A DNA stretch of 64,000 bases. Source: an uncultured Eubacteriales bacterium. Its GTDB lineage: Bacteria; Bacillota; Clostridia; Oscillospirales; Acutalibacteraceae. The position numbers and the translations under genes were made by a program. The stretch lies in assembly GCA_934546985.1 (NCBI GenBank), contig CAKTEE010000001.1, positions 186,001 to 250,000 on the forward strand, given 5' to 3'. The notes beneath the pieces were generated by a model. The model did no database searches, was not told the DNA's origin, and saw nothing but the letters and a program-made list of their open reading frames with translations. How positions within the stretch are numbered: position 1 is the first letter of the stretch; each line of letters begins with the position of its first letter. Below are positions 31,022-39,560 of this stretch, in pieces.

Positions 31022-32320
31022 ATGAAAGCGGCTTTTTATACCCTTGGTTGTAAGGTAAACCAATATGAAACACAAAGTATGCTCGAGCAGTTAAAAAGTG
31101 CGGGTTATTCTATTGTGTCCTGTGAGGAAGAAGCAGATGTGTATATTATTAATTCCTGTACGGTAACTGCTTCCAGCGACCAGAAAACGCGCCAGACCGT
31201 CCGTCATTATAAAAGGTTGCATCCCTCTGCGGCAGTAGTGCTTACAGGTTGTATGCCGCAGGCATATCCTGATGCGGCAAAGGAACTGGAAGAAGCAGAT
31301 ATTGTTTTAGGAAACAATAATCATGCATACCTTACACAGGCGTTGAGCGATTTTTGGATGACAAAGCAAAGGATTTGCCGAATTAATCAGCATGAAACAG
31401 GGGAAGTATTCCGCAGTATTGGGATTTCTGATTTTGAAGAACGTACCAGAGCGTTTGTTAAAATAGAAGACGGATGTGACCGCTTTTGTTCCTATTGTAT
31501 TATACCCGTGGCAAGGGGCAGGGTTCGTTCCCGTGAATTAAAAGATTTAAAGGAGGAATTAGAACTGCTTGTTTCCCGTGGCTATCAGGAAGCGGTTTTG
31601 GTTGGGATTAACCTTTCTGCATATGGGCGTGACAATGGTGCGAGTTTTTGTGATGCAGTTGCGCTTTCATGCGCTGTAAAGGGGATTCAGCGGGTTCGTC
31701 TGGGTTCATTGGAGCCTGATCATATTACACCGGAGGTTATCAGCAGTTTGTCAAAGCTGGATAAGCTTTGTCCGCAATTTCATATTTCCTTGCAAAGTGG
31801 ATGTGATGCCACGCTGAAACGTATGAACCGCCACTACGATACGGAGGAATATGCGCAGCTTTGTGAGAATTTGCGCAGTGCATTTCCCAATATTGCCCTT
31901 ACCACAGACGTTATGGTTGGTTTTCCGGGGGAAACAAGGGAAGAGTTTGAAACGTCTTTGGCATTTGTTAAAAGGATAGGTTTTTCTAAAATTCATGTGT
32001 TCCCATATTCCCCAAGGGAGGGGACGCGGGCGGCAAAAATGGAAAATCAGGTGACAAAAGCTGAAAAAAAGGAAAGGTGCCGTGAAATGATTGCCGCAGG
32101 GCAGGAACTGCGTTCAGCATTTCTGCAAAAGCAGATAAACGGTATATTTCCGGTTTTGTTTGAAACAGCCTGTACGGATAATATTTATGAAGGATATACG
32201 CCTAATTATACGCCTGTGCGCGTGCATTCTGAAAAAAATATTTGTGGGTTGTTAAAAAATGTGTTAATAAATAGAACAGGCGAAGACTGGTGTGAAGGTA
32301 TGCTTTTAGATTGCGGTTGA
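31022..32320 (+). CDS. mtaB: tRNA t6A37 methylthiotransferase
   Basis: 432 residues from the ATG at 31022, six bases after GAGG. It has an N-terminal MTTase domain with TLGCKVNQYETQSM, NSCTVTASSDQKTRQ and LTGCMPQAYP, a radical-SAM CxxxCxxC in DGCDRFCSYCIIPVARG, and a C-terminal TRAM domain. The KVNQYE sequence is the MtaB/CDKAL1-type signature and separates it from MiaB and RimO. It converts t6A37 to ms2t6A37 in tRNAs reading ANN codons. Confidence 0.93.
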   Translation: MKAAFYTLGCKVNQYETQSMLEQLKSAGYSIVSCEEEADVYIINSCTVTASSDQKTRQTVRHYKRLHPSAAVVLTGCMPQAYPDAAKELEEADIVLGNNNHAYLTQALSDFWMTKQRICRINQHETGEVFRSIGISDFEERTRAFVKIEDGCDRFCSYCIIPVARGRVRSRELKDLKEELELLVSRGYQEAVLVGINLSAYGRDNGASFCDAVALSCAVKGIQRVRLGSLEPDHITPEVISSLSKLDKLCPQFHISLQSGCDATLKRMNRHYDTEEYAQLCENLRSAFPNIALTTDVMVGFPGETREEFETSLAFVKRIGFSKIHVFPYSPREGTRAAKMENQVTKAEKKERCREMIAAGQELRSAFLQKQINGIFPVLFETACTDNIYEGYTPNYTPVRVHSEKNICGLLKNVLINRTGEDWCEGMLLDCG

Positions 32321-32354
32321 AAATAAAATTCACTTAAAAATTCTGAAAAAACCC

Positions 32355-32382
32355 TTGACTTTTTATAAAAAAATAGTATAAT
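32355..32382 (+). promoter_or_regulatory. Promoter of tRNA-Gln
   Basis: TTGACT (32355-32360), a 16-base spacer and TATAAT (32377-32382), 12 bases before the tRNA. Confidence 0.8.
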
Positions 32383-32394
32383 TTATATTGTTGT

Positions 32395-32468
32395 TGCGGA
32401 ATTGTGTAAGGGTAGCACGACAGACTCTGACTCTGTTTGTCTGGGTTCAAATCCTAGTTCCGCAGCCA
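32395..32468 (+). tRNA. tRNA-Gln (CTG)
   Basis: 74 bases with encoded CCA. Acceptor TGCGGAA/TTCCGCA, anticodon stem ACAGA/TCTGT around loop CTCTGAC (anticodon CTG), T-arm CTGGG-TTCAAAT-CCTAG. A terminator follows within 10 bases. Confidence 0.95.
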
Positions 32469-32475
32469 ATTAATG

Positions 32476-32517
32476 AAGATGTCCTTATTGCAGTAATGCT
32501 TTAAGGACATCTTTTTT
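32476..32517 (+). terminator. Terminator after tRNA-Gln
   Basis: AAGATGTCCTTA pairs with TTAAGGACATCTT, followed by a T-run. Confidence 0.85.
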
Positions 32518-32916
32518 AGTGTTTTTGGAAGTTGAACGCATAAAGATTCAAAACACACTCACTGTACAGGTGGGAAATAAAGGTTATGCCGAATGCAGAT
32601 ACAAAGAAATAGAAAGACCGAAAGGATATATGGTGCCAACTAACGTACAGTTGCTAAACATTATGTGGATTAAAAAAGAAATGTATATTGATGATATTTA
32701 ATAAATACGCAAATTGAAAATAAAAACGAGGAAACAAGCGTTTTGAGTTAGAAAGCTATTGTGTCAGTATAGTTGGGCCTAATAAGGAACATACGAAAGT
32801 GTATTGAAAATTAGAAAAAGCTAATATAGTATTTAGATAAATGAGCATGAAAGAATATGAAGCTCTTTTCTAAGGAGGTAAGTAATCACTCGATTGCGGC
32901 TCGAATAAATAAAATA
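32518..32916. other. Intergenic stretch with possible gene debris
   Basis: A 60-codon frame from a GTG at 32519 has no ribosome binding site and starts inside the terminator. Near 32873-32882 there is AAGGAGGTAAG with no start codon after it. This looks like decayed sequence rather than a working gene. Confidence 0.35.
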
Positions 32917-32950
32917 AAAGCCAGCGTCTTTTAGACGCTGGCTTTCGTTA
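32917..32950 (-). terminator. Terminator after tRNA-Val/tRNA-Gly; repeated element
   Basis: AAAGCCAGCGTCT (32917-32929) pairs with AGACGCTGGCTTT (32933-32945). The minus-strand T-rich tail fits termination of the two tRNAs. A close copy lies at 39085-39121. Confidence 0.85.
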
Positions 32951-32958
32951 GAACTTTA

Positions 32959-33032
32959 TGGAGCGGATGATGGGAATCGAACCCACATAGCCAGCTTGGG
33001 AAGCTGGAGTTTTGCCACTAAACTACACCCGC
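32959..33032 (-). tRNA. tRNA-Gly (CCC)
   Basis: 74 bases with encoded CCA. Acceptor GCGGGTG/CATCCGC, anticodon stem CCAGC/GCTGG around loop TTCCCAA (anticodon CCC), T-loop TTCGATT. It lies 10 bases downstream of tRNA-Val. Confidence 0.95.
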
Positions 33033-33042
33033 ATATAAAATT

Positions 33043-33119
33043 TGGTGGAGGCAGAGGGACTCGAACCCGCGGCCTCTCGCATGTGAAGCGAACGCTCTAA
33101 CCAACTGAGCTATGCCTCC
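33043..33119 (-). tRNA. tRNA-Val (CAC)
   Basis: 77 bases with encoded CCA. Acceptor GGAGGCA/TGCCTCC, D-stem GCTC/GAGC, anticodon stem TTCGC/GCGAG around loop TTCACAT (anticodon CAC), T-arm GCGGG-TTCGAGT-CCCTC. It is probably co-transcribed with tRNA-Gly. Confidence 0.95.
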
Positions 33120-33345
33120 ATTATTTTTATATCATATCACTTTTGCGTGGATATGGCAAGTGTTTTTTTACTGTTTCATCAAAGAATTTAAAACACATTT
33201 CATGAACGGCATATCATTGTATACAATAATAAATAGATTTATTTAAATTGAAACTAATTCCTTGGAATGTTACTCTTTAGTAATAAATGTGTAAATAATT
33301 GTAAATATTCTTAAGACTATTTTAATCTTTTTTTGGAATATTTTG

Positions 33346-33354
33346 TGTTATAAT
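33346..33354 (+). promoter_or_regulatory. Extended -10 promoter of the ComEA-like gene
   Basis: TGT-TATAAT at 33346-33354. The -10 hexamer overlaps the in-frame ATG at 33353, which rules that codon out as the start from this promoter. Confidence 0.6.
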
Positions 33355-33391
33355 GAACCATGTGGAATTCAGGACTGACGGAGGATGGACA

Positions 33392-33847
33392 TTGGAAGAA
33401 GGACATAAGTACGAAATTGTTGTGATTGCTGCAACGCTCATTTTAACAGGGGTGCTTATTATTTTTAATGTAATGACTGCGCCTGATTTACAACCTGCTG
33501 TTGTATCATATGAGATAACACAATCTTTTTCTGCGACGAAGTCAATGAATGATACTGCACAGACTACAATGGAAACGGTAACGGAAACAGCCGCCAATAC
33601 TACTACAGTAACGCTTCATACACAGAATAATGAGACACCTTCGGGAAGTGTGCACTATCCGGTTAATATAAATACAGCTTCTTCCGAAGAATTACAGAAT
33701 CTGCCGGGGATTGGGCCTTCAAAAGCAGATGCTATTATTGCATACAGGGTGGAGAACGGCGGGTTCTATAGCGTGAATGATCTTCTGAATGTCAAAGGAA
33801 TAGGTGCGCAGACATTGGAAAAGCTTCTGCCTTACATTACTGTTTAA
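33392..33847 (+). CDS. comEA: ComEA-like helix-hairpin-helix protein
   Basis: 151 residues from a TTG at 33392 with GGAGG seven bases upstream; an ATG at 33353 lies in the promoter. An N-terminal membrane helix (VVIAATLILTGVLIIF) is followed by a Thr-rich linker and a C-terminal tandem helix-hairpin-helix domain with VNINTASSEELQNLPGIGPS and LLNVKGIGAQTLEKLLPYI. ComEA is the membrane DNA receptor for transformation. comEC lies 11 kb away, not in the same operon. No SLBB domain is present. Confidence 0.85.
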   Translation: MEEGHKYEIVVIAATLILTGVLIIFNVMTAPDLQPAVVSYEITQSFSATKSMNDTAQTTMETVTETAANTTTVTLHTQNNETPSGSVHYPVNINTASSEELQNLPGIGPSKADAIIAYRVENGGFYSVNDLLNVKGIGAQTLEKLLPYITV

Positions 33848-33890
33848 GTTCTGAGATTCTAATAAAAGGATATGGGGAAGGTATGATAAG

Positions 33891-35342
33891 ATGAGGAAAC
33901 GAAAAATTACGCGGATGCTTGCTTTGCTGCTTTCGCTGATATTGGTTGTTTCAGCGTGTTCACCAGGCGGGTCATCGAATAACGATAAGACATCGCCCAC
34001 CAAAGAGCAGGTGACAGTTGCAGGTATCAGTAAAAAGACAGTTCGGGAAAATTGGGATAAAATAGTAATTGAAGCTTCTTATCCTGAAACCAAAGCAGTA
34101 AATATCAATACGATGATTATTTCTGAGGTTAGAAAGAGTATTGATCAATTTAAAAAAATCGCAGGGGAAGAAAGCGGTTCGCTGAGAATAGATTATGATA
34201 TTTATGCAGGTGACGGACAGGATTTCAGCGTTTGTTATCTATTGAAGTCGAAGATTGGAAAAAACAGTACAGAATCCGGTTTTGCCAGGACATACAATAC
34301 TGCGTATGATGGTATTTATAGTATTAAAGATTTCTTTCCGGACGGTGATACCGGCTATCTTCAAACACTGAGCGATACGGTTAGAAAGAATGCAAAAAAC
34401 AGCGGAATTGCAGTTGAAACCACTCAGTTTGAAAATGGGACCAAAGCGGATGCCAGCTTATACAGTAGTTTCCTTCTTGAAAAAGAAAAATTTATTTTTG
34501 TTTTTCCTCGTGGGCAGGTAGCAGATCAAGTTGTTAAGGTTGAAGTACCGTTTTCTGTTTTTGGCAATTCTTTTCAAAAAAAACAGTCGTCTATTAAAGA
34601 GTTTAAGCAATTGGAGGAGGCAGAAAATATTCCGGTTGATGGGACTCAGTCTTCCACGACAACTACTGTGACACAGGAACCTGCCACTTCATTGCCTGAT
34701 GAAACAACAACGAAAAAACCTGATGATGGCTCAAAAAAAATTGCATTGACATTTGATGACGGTCCGGGGCCGTATACTGATAAAATTCTTGAGGCATTAA
34801 AAAAATATAATGGGAAAGCAACATTCTTTATGGTAGGTACTTCCATTAAAGCTTATCCGGAACAGGTGAAACATGTGTCCGAAGCTGGATGTGAAATTGG
34901 AAATCATACCTACAGCCATAAAACCCTTACAAAATTAGATGCTGACGGAATTCGTTCCCAGATAGGTCAAGTAGAAGACCAGATAGAAAAGCTGACGGGA
35001 AAAAAGCCGACACTTCTTCGACCGCCGGGAGGGGCTGTCAATAAAACGGTTCGCCAAATCGCAGATATGCCCTTTATCTTATGGAATGTAGATACTTTGG
35101 ATTGGAAGAAACGAGATGCAGATTATGTTTATAATTATGTAATGAAAACAGTCGGCAAAGGTGACATTATTTTGATGCATGATATTCATGAGACCAGCGC
35201 GGATGCGGCGGTACGGCTGATTCAATCTTTGACGGAGCAGGGATATGAACTTGTAACAATCAGCGAGCTTTTTGATGCTTATGGACCGAAATTACAGAAT
35301 GGAAAGAGCTACAATTTTGTGAATGGCAGCTCTTGGAAATAA
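33891..35342 (+). CDS. Lipoprotein polysaccharide deacetylase
   Basis: 483 residues. A lipoprotein signal ends in LVVSAC (Cys23). Residues about 45-230 form a PdaC-like N-terminal domain. After a Thr-rich linker comes the NodB deacetylase domain (about 280-470) with ALTFDDGPGPYTD (near 286), GNHTYSHKTL (metal His pair), LRPPGGAVN and GDIILMHDIH. It probably removes acetyl groups from peptidoglycan at the outer membrane face, modifying lysozyme sensitivity or wall turnover. It is followed by a terminator. Confidence 0.9.
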   Translation: MRKRKITRMLALLLSLILVVSACSPGGSSNNDKTSPTKEQVTVAGISKKTVRENWDKIVIEASYPETKAVNINTMIISEVRKSIDQFKKIAGEESGSLRIDYDIYAGDGQDFSVCYLLKSKIGKNSTESGFARTYNTAYDGIYSIKDFFPDGDTGYLQTLSDTVRKNAKNSGIAVETTQFENGTKADASLYSSFLLEKEKFIFVFPRGQVADQVVKVEVPFSVFGNSFQKKQSSIKEFKQLEEAENIPVDGTQSSTTTTVTQEPATSLPDETTTKKPDDGSKKIALTFDDGPGPYTDKILEALKKYNGKATFFMVGTSIKAYPEQVKHVSEAGCEIGNHTYSHKTLTKLDADGIRSQIGQVEDQIEKLTGKKPTLLRPPGGAVNKTVRQIADMPFILWNVDTLDWKKRDADYVYNYVMKTVGKGDIILMHDIHETSADAAVRLIQSLTEQGYELVTISELFDAYGPKLQNGKSYNFVNGSSWK

Positions 35343-35347
35343 TTTAG

Positions 35348-35405
35348 TAAAATGAAACAGCTTTGGTTTGTGTGTAACAGCATAATCTAAGGCTGTTTCA
35401 TTTTA
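35348..35405 (+). terminator. Terminator after the deacetylase gene
   Basis: TAAAATGAAACAGC pairs with GCTGTTTCATTTTA across a long loop. Confidence 0.75.
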
Positions 35406-35531
35406 GGTCAGTGCACTGTTATCACGATGATTTTGTGTAAAAGGCTTGTAATATATGGCTTTTTTATATATAATCATAATAATTTCTATCAATCAGCCGA
35501 AAAAGAGAAAAAGAAAGGCAGAGGAAAAATT

Positions 35532-36215
35532 TTGGATAACCAATGCAATATGCCGGAAGAAATTGAAAAACAGAGTATGCGGATTATTGAAGAGGAATTA
35601 GCAAAAAGGGAGGTAGTGCTGTCCCCTGCAAAGGCGGCGATACTTAAACGCATCATTTTTGCTACAGCAGATTTTGACTATATTGATAACCTTTTCTTTT
35701 CAGATTATGTTATAGAGAAAGCGAGAAAACTGCTTCGGACAGGGGCAAATATTGTTACCGATTCTACTATGGTACAGGCGGGGATTTATAAAAAAGCAGC
35801 GTCAATGCTGGGAGTACGAATTCACTGTTTTCAGGAACATCCGGGAATTGCCGTTGATGCCAAAAACAGAAAAGTAACCAAAAGTACGATTGGTATGGAG
35901 TATGGTTCCCGTTTGGCAGGGGAAACGATTTTTGTTGTGGGCAGGGCGCCGACTGCATTGTGGAGTTTATATTATATGGCTTTAAAAAATAAAGTCCATC
36001 CGGCGTTGATTATAGGTACGCCTGCGGGCTTAGTAAGCGCACAGGAAGCAAAAGAACGAATCATATCAGCCAGAATCCCATGCATTATTGCTAAAGGCTG
36101 CAAAGGCGGGTGTAATGTAGCAGCAGCTGTTTGTAATGAATTGCTGCGTGATGCCTTGCAAGCTAAAAATTATGATTCAGCGAGAAAAATCGAGATAGAA
36201 GATGACGGCCTTTAA
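35532..36215 (+). CDS. Stand-alone CbiC/CobH-like protein lacking the catalytic His
   Basis: 227 residues from a TTG at 35532 with AGAGGA seven bases upstream. The fold matches precorrin-8X methylmutase: GANIVTDSTMVQAGIYKKA, VVGRAPTALWSLYYM and ALIIGTPAGLVSAQEAKE. The active-site His of CobH/CbiC normally occurs in a motif like RMIHxxxD; here the sequence reads KRIIFATADFDY, with Phe43 in its place. No other corrin-ring genes are in the window. It may have another ligand or function; methylmutase activity is doubtful. Confidence 0.8.
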   Translation: MDNQCNMPEEIEKQSMRIIEEELAKREVVLSPAKAAILKRIIFATADFDYIDNLFFSDYVIEKARKLLRTGANIVTDSTMVQAGIYKKAASMLGVRIHCFQEHPGIAVDAKNRKVTKSTIGMEYGSRLAGETIFVVGRAPTALWSLYYMALKNKVHPALIIGTPAGLVSAQEAKERIISARIPCIIAKGCKGGCNVAAAVCNELLRDALQAKNYDSARKIEIEDDGL

Positions 36216-36344
36216 AATTCGCCTTTTTTGGCGGGAATTGGGTCGAAATGAATGTTGAAGTTCGCATGAACCTATGATAATATATATAAGAACCTTATTT
36301 GGGCTCTATAGAATGTAACATAAAATCGAATAGGAGAATGAAAC

Positions 36345-37256
36345 ATGGATAACACAATTCATATTAACCCAAAATCCGAGTCAGGCCGCAAGGTTGGCAA
36401 AATTGTCGGTGCAGTAATTGGCATAGTAATAGTTTTGGTGGTTATTGCAAACTGTTTTACCGTTGTGCCAGGCGGCAGTACCGGTGTTGTTGTAACCCTT
36501 GGTAAAATCAGCGATACCGTTTTGCAGGAAGGCCTGCATTTTAAAGTTCCGTTTGTACAGCAGATAAATAAAATCAGTAATAAAATTCAGGTAGTTGAAG
36601 TGGATGCGGCGGCAGTTTCCAAAGACTTGCAAACGGTTTCCAGCACAATAGCTGTAAACTTCCGTATTGGCTATGAATCCAGTGCGAATGTATTTAAAAA
36701 TATCGGTGCGCATTATGATCAGGTGGTTCTGCTTCCTGCCGTTCAGGAAAGCATGAAATCTGTCAGTGCAAAATATACTGCGGAGGAGCTTATTACTAAG
36801 CGTGCTCAGGTAGGGCAGGAAATTAAAGAAGCATTGGAAAACAAGGTTGGAAGCTATGGTATTGTAATTGAAAATTTCAACATTGTTAATTTTGATTTTA
36901 CGGATGAATTTAACAAAGCGATTGAGGCAAAACAGGTTGCCGAACAAAACCTGATTAAAACTAAAACAGAACAGGAACAGGCGATTGTTGTTGCAGAAGC
37001 AAATGCAAAGCAGCAGATTATTGCAGCACAGGCAGAGGCAGAAGCAATTGCGGCAAAAGCCAAAGCACAGGCAGAAGCAAATAACTTGATTAGCCAATCA
37101 TTAAATCCGAATTTGATTGAATATGAAAAAGTCAATAAATGGGATGGTCAGCTCCCGCAGGTCAGCGGTAGCAGCAGTCCGATTATTGATATGCGCGGCA
37201 GTGCTTCCGCCCAAAACAGTACAGCAAATTCCGGTTCAGAAACAACAGGACAGTAA
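36345..37256 (+). CDS. Prohibitin-family (SPFH) membrane protein
   Basis: 303 residues. An N-terminal membrane segment (about 20-40) is followed by the prohibitin domain: CFTVVPGGSTGVVVTLGKIS, GLHFKVPFVQQINKIS and VLLPAVQESMKSVSAKYTAEE. Next come a coiled coil rich in Ala, Gln and Glu and a Ser-rich tail. Bacterial prohibitins scaffold membrane complexes. It is monocistronic with its own terminator, and a second SPFH protein (flotillin) occurs in the same window. Confidence 0.93.
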   Translation: MDNTIHINPKSESGRKVGKIVGAVIGIVIVLVVIANCFTVVPGGSTGVVVTLGKISDTVLQEGLHFKVPFVQQINKISNKIQVVEVDAAAVSKDLQTVSSTIAVNFRIGYESSANVFKNIGAHYDQVVLLPAVQESMKSVSAKYTAEELITKRAQVGQEIKEALENKVGSYGIVIENFNIVNFDFTDEFNKAIEAKQVAEQNLIKTKTEQEQAIVVAEANAKQQIIAAQAEAEAIAAKAKAQAEANNLISQSLNPNLIEYEKVNKWDGQLPQVSGSSSPIIDMRGSASAQNSTANSGSETTGQ

Positions 37257-37267
37257 TGCGGTAATTG

Positions 37268-37300
37268 AAAGACAGGAAGGCATAATGCTTTCCTGTCTTT
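37268..37300 (+). terminator. Terminator after the prohibitin gene
   Basis: AAAGACAGGAAGG pairs with CTTTCCTGTCTTT, loop about 7 bases. Confidence 0.88.
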
Positions 37301-37576
37301 GCCGTTTTATTTTGTAGGAATAACATTATTTGAAAGATACGGTAAAAAATAGAAAAAATGATTAAATGGTCTGGAATGGGTTATGGTTGTGATGATCGTA
37401 TTTTGCATTATCATGGCAGTTGCTGAAGAGTGAACTTTGCAGTGTCATACATTTGGAAGTGTATCGGCACAGGTTCTATTACGATTGAGCAGGCAAATTT
37501 TTCTTGCCTTTGCAGATGTTTTATCGTAATATTAAACTTATAATGCATTTTAACAAATTTTAAAGGAGGCAGTTTT
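37301..37576. other. Intergenic region upstream of the cyclophilin pair
   Basis: Promoter-type sequence TTATAATG near 37540 and AAAGGAGG before the next start. Only very short reading frames occur; no gene is called. Confidence 0.4.
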
Positions 37577-38179
37577 ATGCTGTTACAATTGGAAAAGCCG
37601 CAGGTGGGCGATACCGTAGCGGTTATGAAAACATCTATGGGGGATATTTCTATCCGATTATTTCCAGAAGTAGCCCCACTTGCAGTTGAAAATTTTATAA
37701 CGCATGCGAAAAACGGTTATTATGACGGTTTAATTTTTCATCGAGTGATTCAGGATTTTATGATTCAGGGAGGAGACCCGACGGGAACCGGCTGTGGTGG
37801 TGAAAGCATTTGGAATAAGTCTTTTCAGGATGAATTTGATTTATATGCACGTAATTACCGCGGCGCGCTTTCCATGGCAAATGCAGGACCTGGTACAAAT
37901 GGGAGTCAATTTTTTATTGTTCAGGCGTCAGAAGTTCCTGCCAATATGATTGCACAAATGCAGCGAATGACAAAAGAAGACGGGTATCCGGAAGAAGTCA
38001 CAGAAAATTATAAATCCCTTGGCGGGACGCCGTGGCTGGATTTTAAGCATACGGTTTTCGGTCAGGTTTTTGACGGTATGGATATTGTAGACGCGATTGC
38101 TGGTGTAAAAGTCGGCGCAGGTGACAAACCGGTGGAGGATGTTGTGATAAAAGAAATTACGGTTTCCGTTATACAGTAA
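37577..38179 (+). CDS. Cytosolic cyclophilin-type peptidyl-prolyl isomerase
   Basis: 200 residues without a signal peptide. Cyclophilin motifs: YDGLIFHRVIQDFMIQGGDP (active-site Arg/Phe), ALSMANAGPGTNGSQFFIVQ and HTVFGQVFDGMDIVDAI. It catalyses cis-trans isomerisation of prolyl bonds. AAAGGAGG precedes the ATG. A lipoprotein paralog lies 12 bases downstream in the same operon. Confidence 0.93.
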   Translation: MLLQLEKPQVGDTVAVMKTSMGDISIRLFPEVAPLAVENFITHAKNGYYDGLIFHRVIQDFMIQGGDPTGTGCGGESIWNKSFQDEFDLYARNYRGALSMANAGPGTNGSQFFIVQASEVPANMIAQMQRMTKEDGYPEEVTENYKSLGGTPWLDFKHTVFGQVFDGMDIVDAIAGVKVGAGDKPVEDVVIKEITVSVIQ

Positions 38180-38191
38180 GGAGGGAATATT

Positions 38192-38986
38192 TTGCGCAAG
38201 ATTTTAGCAGTTTGTTTTAGTGTATTGTTAGTCATCGGTTCTTTATCCCTTTCAGGCTGCGGAAAAAACAATGCGGACAATCTATCAGAAAAAAATACTT
38301 CCGGCAGCAGTGAAAGTACGACAGGAAATTCATTGGGTGAGAGTGCGTATGACAGTCCCTATCATCAGTTAGAAAAGCCGGCTGTTGGTGATGAAGTTGC
38401 TGTAATTCATACAAATATGGGAGATATTACTGTCCGTTTTTTCCCGGAAGCGGCACCGAAAACAGTTGAGAATTTTAAGGGGCTGGCAAAAAAGGGTGCG
38501 TTGAATAATCAGTCTTTTTACCGTGTGATTAATAATTTTATGATTCAGGGCGGCAATAAAAGTGATTTGAACAGTATTTGGGGCGGTTCCTTTGAAGATG
38601 AATTTGACCCAAATCTTATGAATATCCGCGGTGCATTATCTATGGCAAACAGCGGTGCAAATACGAACGGCAGTCAGTTTTTTATTGTTCAGGCAGGAAC
38701 TTCTTCTTTCAACGGTTGGGAATATTATGAGAAGAATAAAGAAGGCGCTGTGTACGATTATGACAGCTGGACGGATGAACAGAAAAAGATTTATGAAGAA
38801 AACGGCGGCACACCTTGGCTGGACGGCGGACATCGGAAAGACGGTGCAGGGCATACGGTTTTTGGTCAGGTGATCAGCGGAATGGACGTAGTAGATAAAA
38901 TTGCGGCAGTTCCCACGAACAGCAATGATATGCCAATACAGGCGGTGACAATACAAAGCGTTGAATTGATTGTTTATCAAGGCTGA
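38192..38986 (+). CDS. Lipoprotein cyclophilin-type peptidyl-prolyl isomerase
   Basis: 264 residues from a TTG with AAGGAGGG upstream. A lipoprotein signal ends LSLSGC (Cys23), then a Ser/Asn linker. The cyclophilin domain has NQSFYRVINNFMIQGG, ALSMANSGANTNGSQFFIVQ and GHTVFGQVISGMDVVDKI. The Arg of the FHRV motif is kept as YRV. It would act at the outer face of the membrane on secreted proteins. It is clearly a paralog of the preceding gene. Confidence 0.93.
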   Translation: MRKILAVCFSVLLVIGSLSLSGCGKNNADNLSEKNTSGSSESTTGNSLGESAYDSPYHQLEKPAVGDEVAVIHTNMGDITVRFFPEAAPKTVENFKGLAKKGALNNQSFYRVINNFMIQGGNKSDLNSIWGGSFEDEFDPNLMNIRGALSMANSGANTNGSQFFIVQAGTSSFNGWEYYEKNKEGAVYDYDSWTDEQKKIYEENGGTPWLDGGHRKDGAGHTVFGQVISGMDVVDKIAAVPTNSNDMPIQAVTIQSVELIVYQG

Positions 38987-38997
38987 AAATAAAATAA

Positions 38998-39040
38998 CTC
39001 CCTTTCTGCATTTTCAGCGAGTTGCAGAGAGGGAATTTTT
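38998..39040 (+). terminator. Terminator after the cyclophilin operon
   Basis: TCCCTTTCTGCA pairs with TGCAGAGAGGGA, followed by ATTTTT. Confidence 0.85.
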
Positions 39041-39084
39041 ATGTTTAAAGTAAACACAAGTTGTACTTATAGTTGTTTTTACAA

Positions 39085-39121
39085 AACGAAAGCCAGCGCC
39101 TCAAAAACGCTGGCTTTCGTT
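39085..39121 (-). terminator. Terminator after the DUF1540 gene; copy of the 32.9-kb element
   Basis: AACGAAAGCCAGCG (39085-39098) pairs perfectly with CGCTGGCTTTCGTT (39108-39121). The outer sequence matches the hairpin at 32917-32950. Confidence 0.75.
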
Positions 39122-39208
39122 ACGGTCTTATAGACTGCTATTCATACCATCTCGTTCGTTTACGGAGTGGTTATAATCCAGTTTAAATAAACCGAATGGA
39201 ATCTCAGG

Positions 39209-39388
39209 TTAGCAGCAGGAAGATTTTACTTCAAAGGATTTGCAGTCAGTGCATTCAGAAACGGTAGGATGAGTTTCGTGAGTACCTACCATAATGCTTT
39301 CCAAAGAGCAGTAATCAGCGGTGTTGCAGTGATATTTACACTGCTGAACAGTACAGCCGATAGCTTTGTTTGCTTTACAATTATCCAT
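39209..39388 (-). CDS. Small Cys-rich DUF1540 protein
   Basis: 59 residues. ATG at 39388 is preceded by GGAGGCT. The Cys pattern IGCTVQQCKYHC...YCSLESIMVG...SECTDCKSFE matches DUF1540, a small clostridial domain that probably binds a metal through its cysteines. The function is unknown. It is alone on the minus strand between plus-strand operons. Confidence 0.85.
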   Translation of the reverse strand: MDNCKANKAIGCTVQQCKYHCNTADYCSLESIMVGTHETHPTVSECTDCKSFEVKSSCC

Positions 39389-39560
39389 TTTGTTTAGCCT
39401 CCTTTAATAGATTGTTATTAGTCTGGTCTAATTTTTATCAATTATAACTGATGTGATGATTTTCTTTATTAAAATTTTATCTTTGGTTTTCTCCAAAATT
39501 TTCTGATGAAATGACCGGAACAGGTAAAAATAAAATCAGAATGATTTGGGAGATGATGAA

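Noticed and set aside
32519..32701. 60-codon plus-strand reading frame
   Set aside because: It starts inside the tRNA-Gln terminator with no ribosome binding site, and no domain is recognisable.
33353..33391. ATG at 33353 as start of the ComEA-like gene
   Set aside because: The codon overlaps the -10 hexamer, so the transcript would begin after it; the TTG at 33392 has a proper ribosome binding site.
36381..37097. 238-codon frame antisense to the prohibitin-like gene
   Set aside because: It mirrors the repetitive coding strand and has no ribosome binding site or domain.
37377..37434. Short hydrophobic frames upstream of the cyclophilin pair
   Set aside because: At 16-22 codons without ribosome binding sites they cannot be told from chance.
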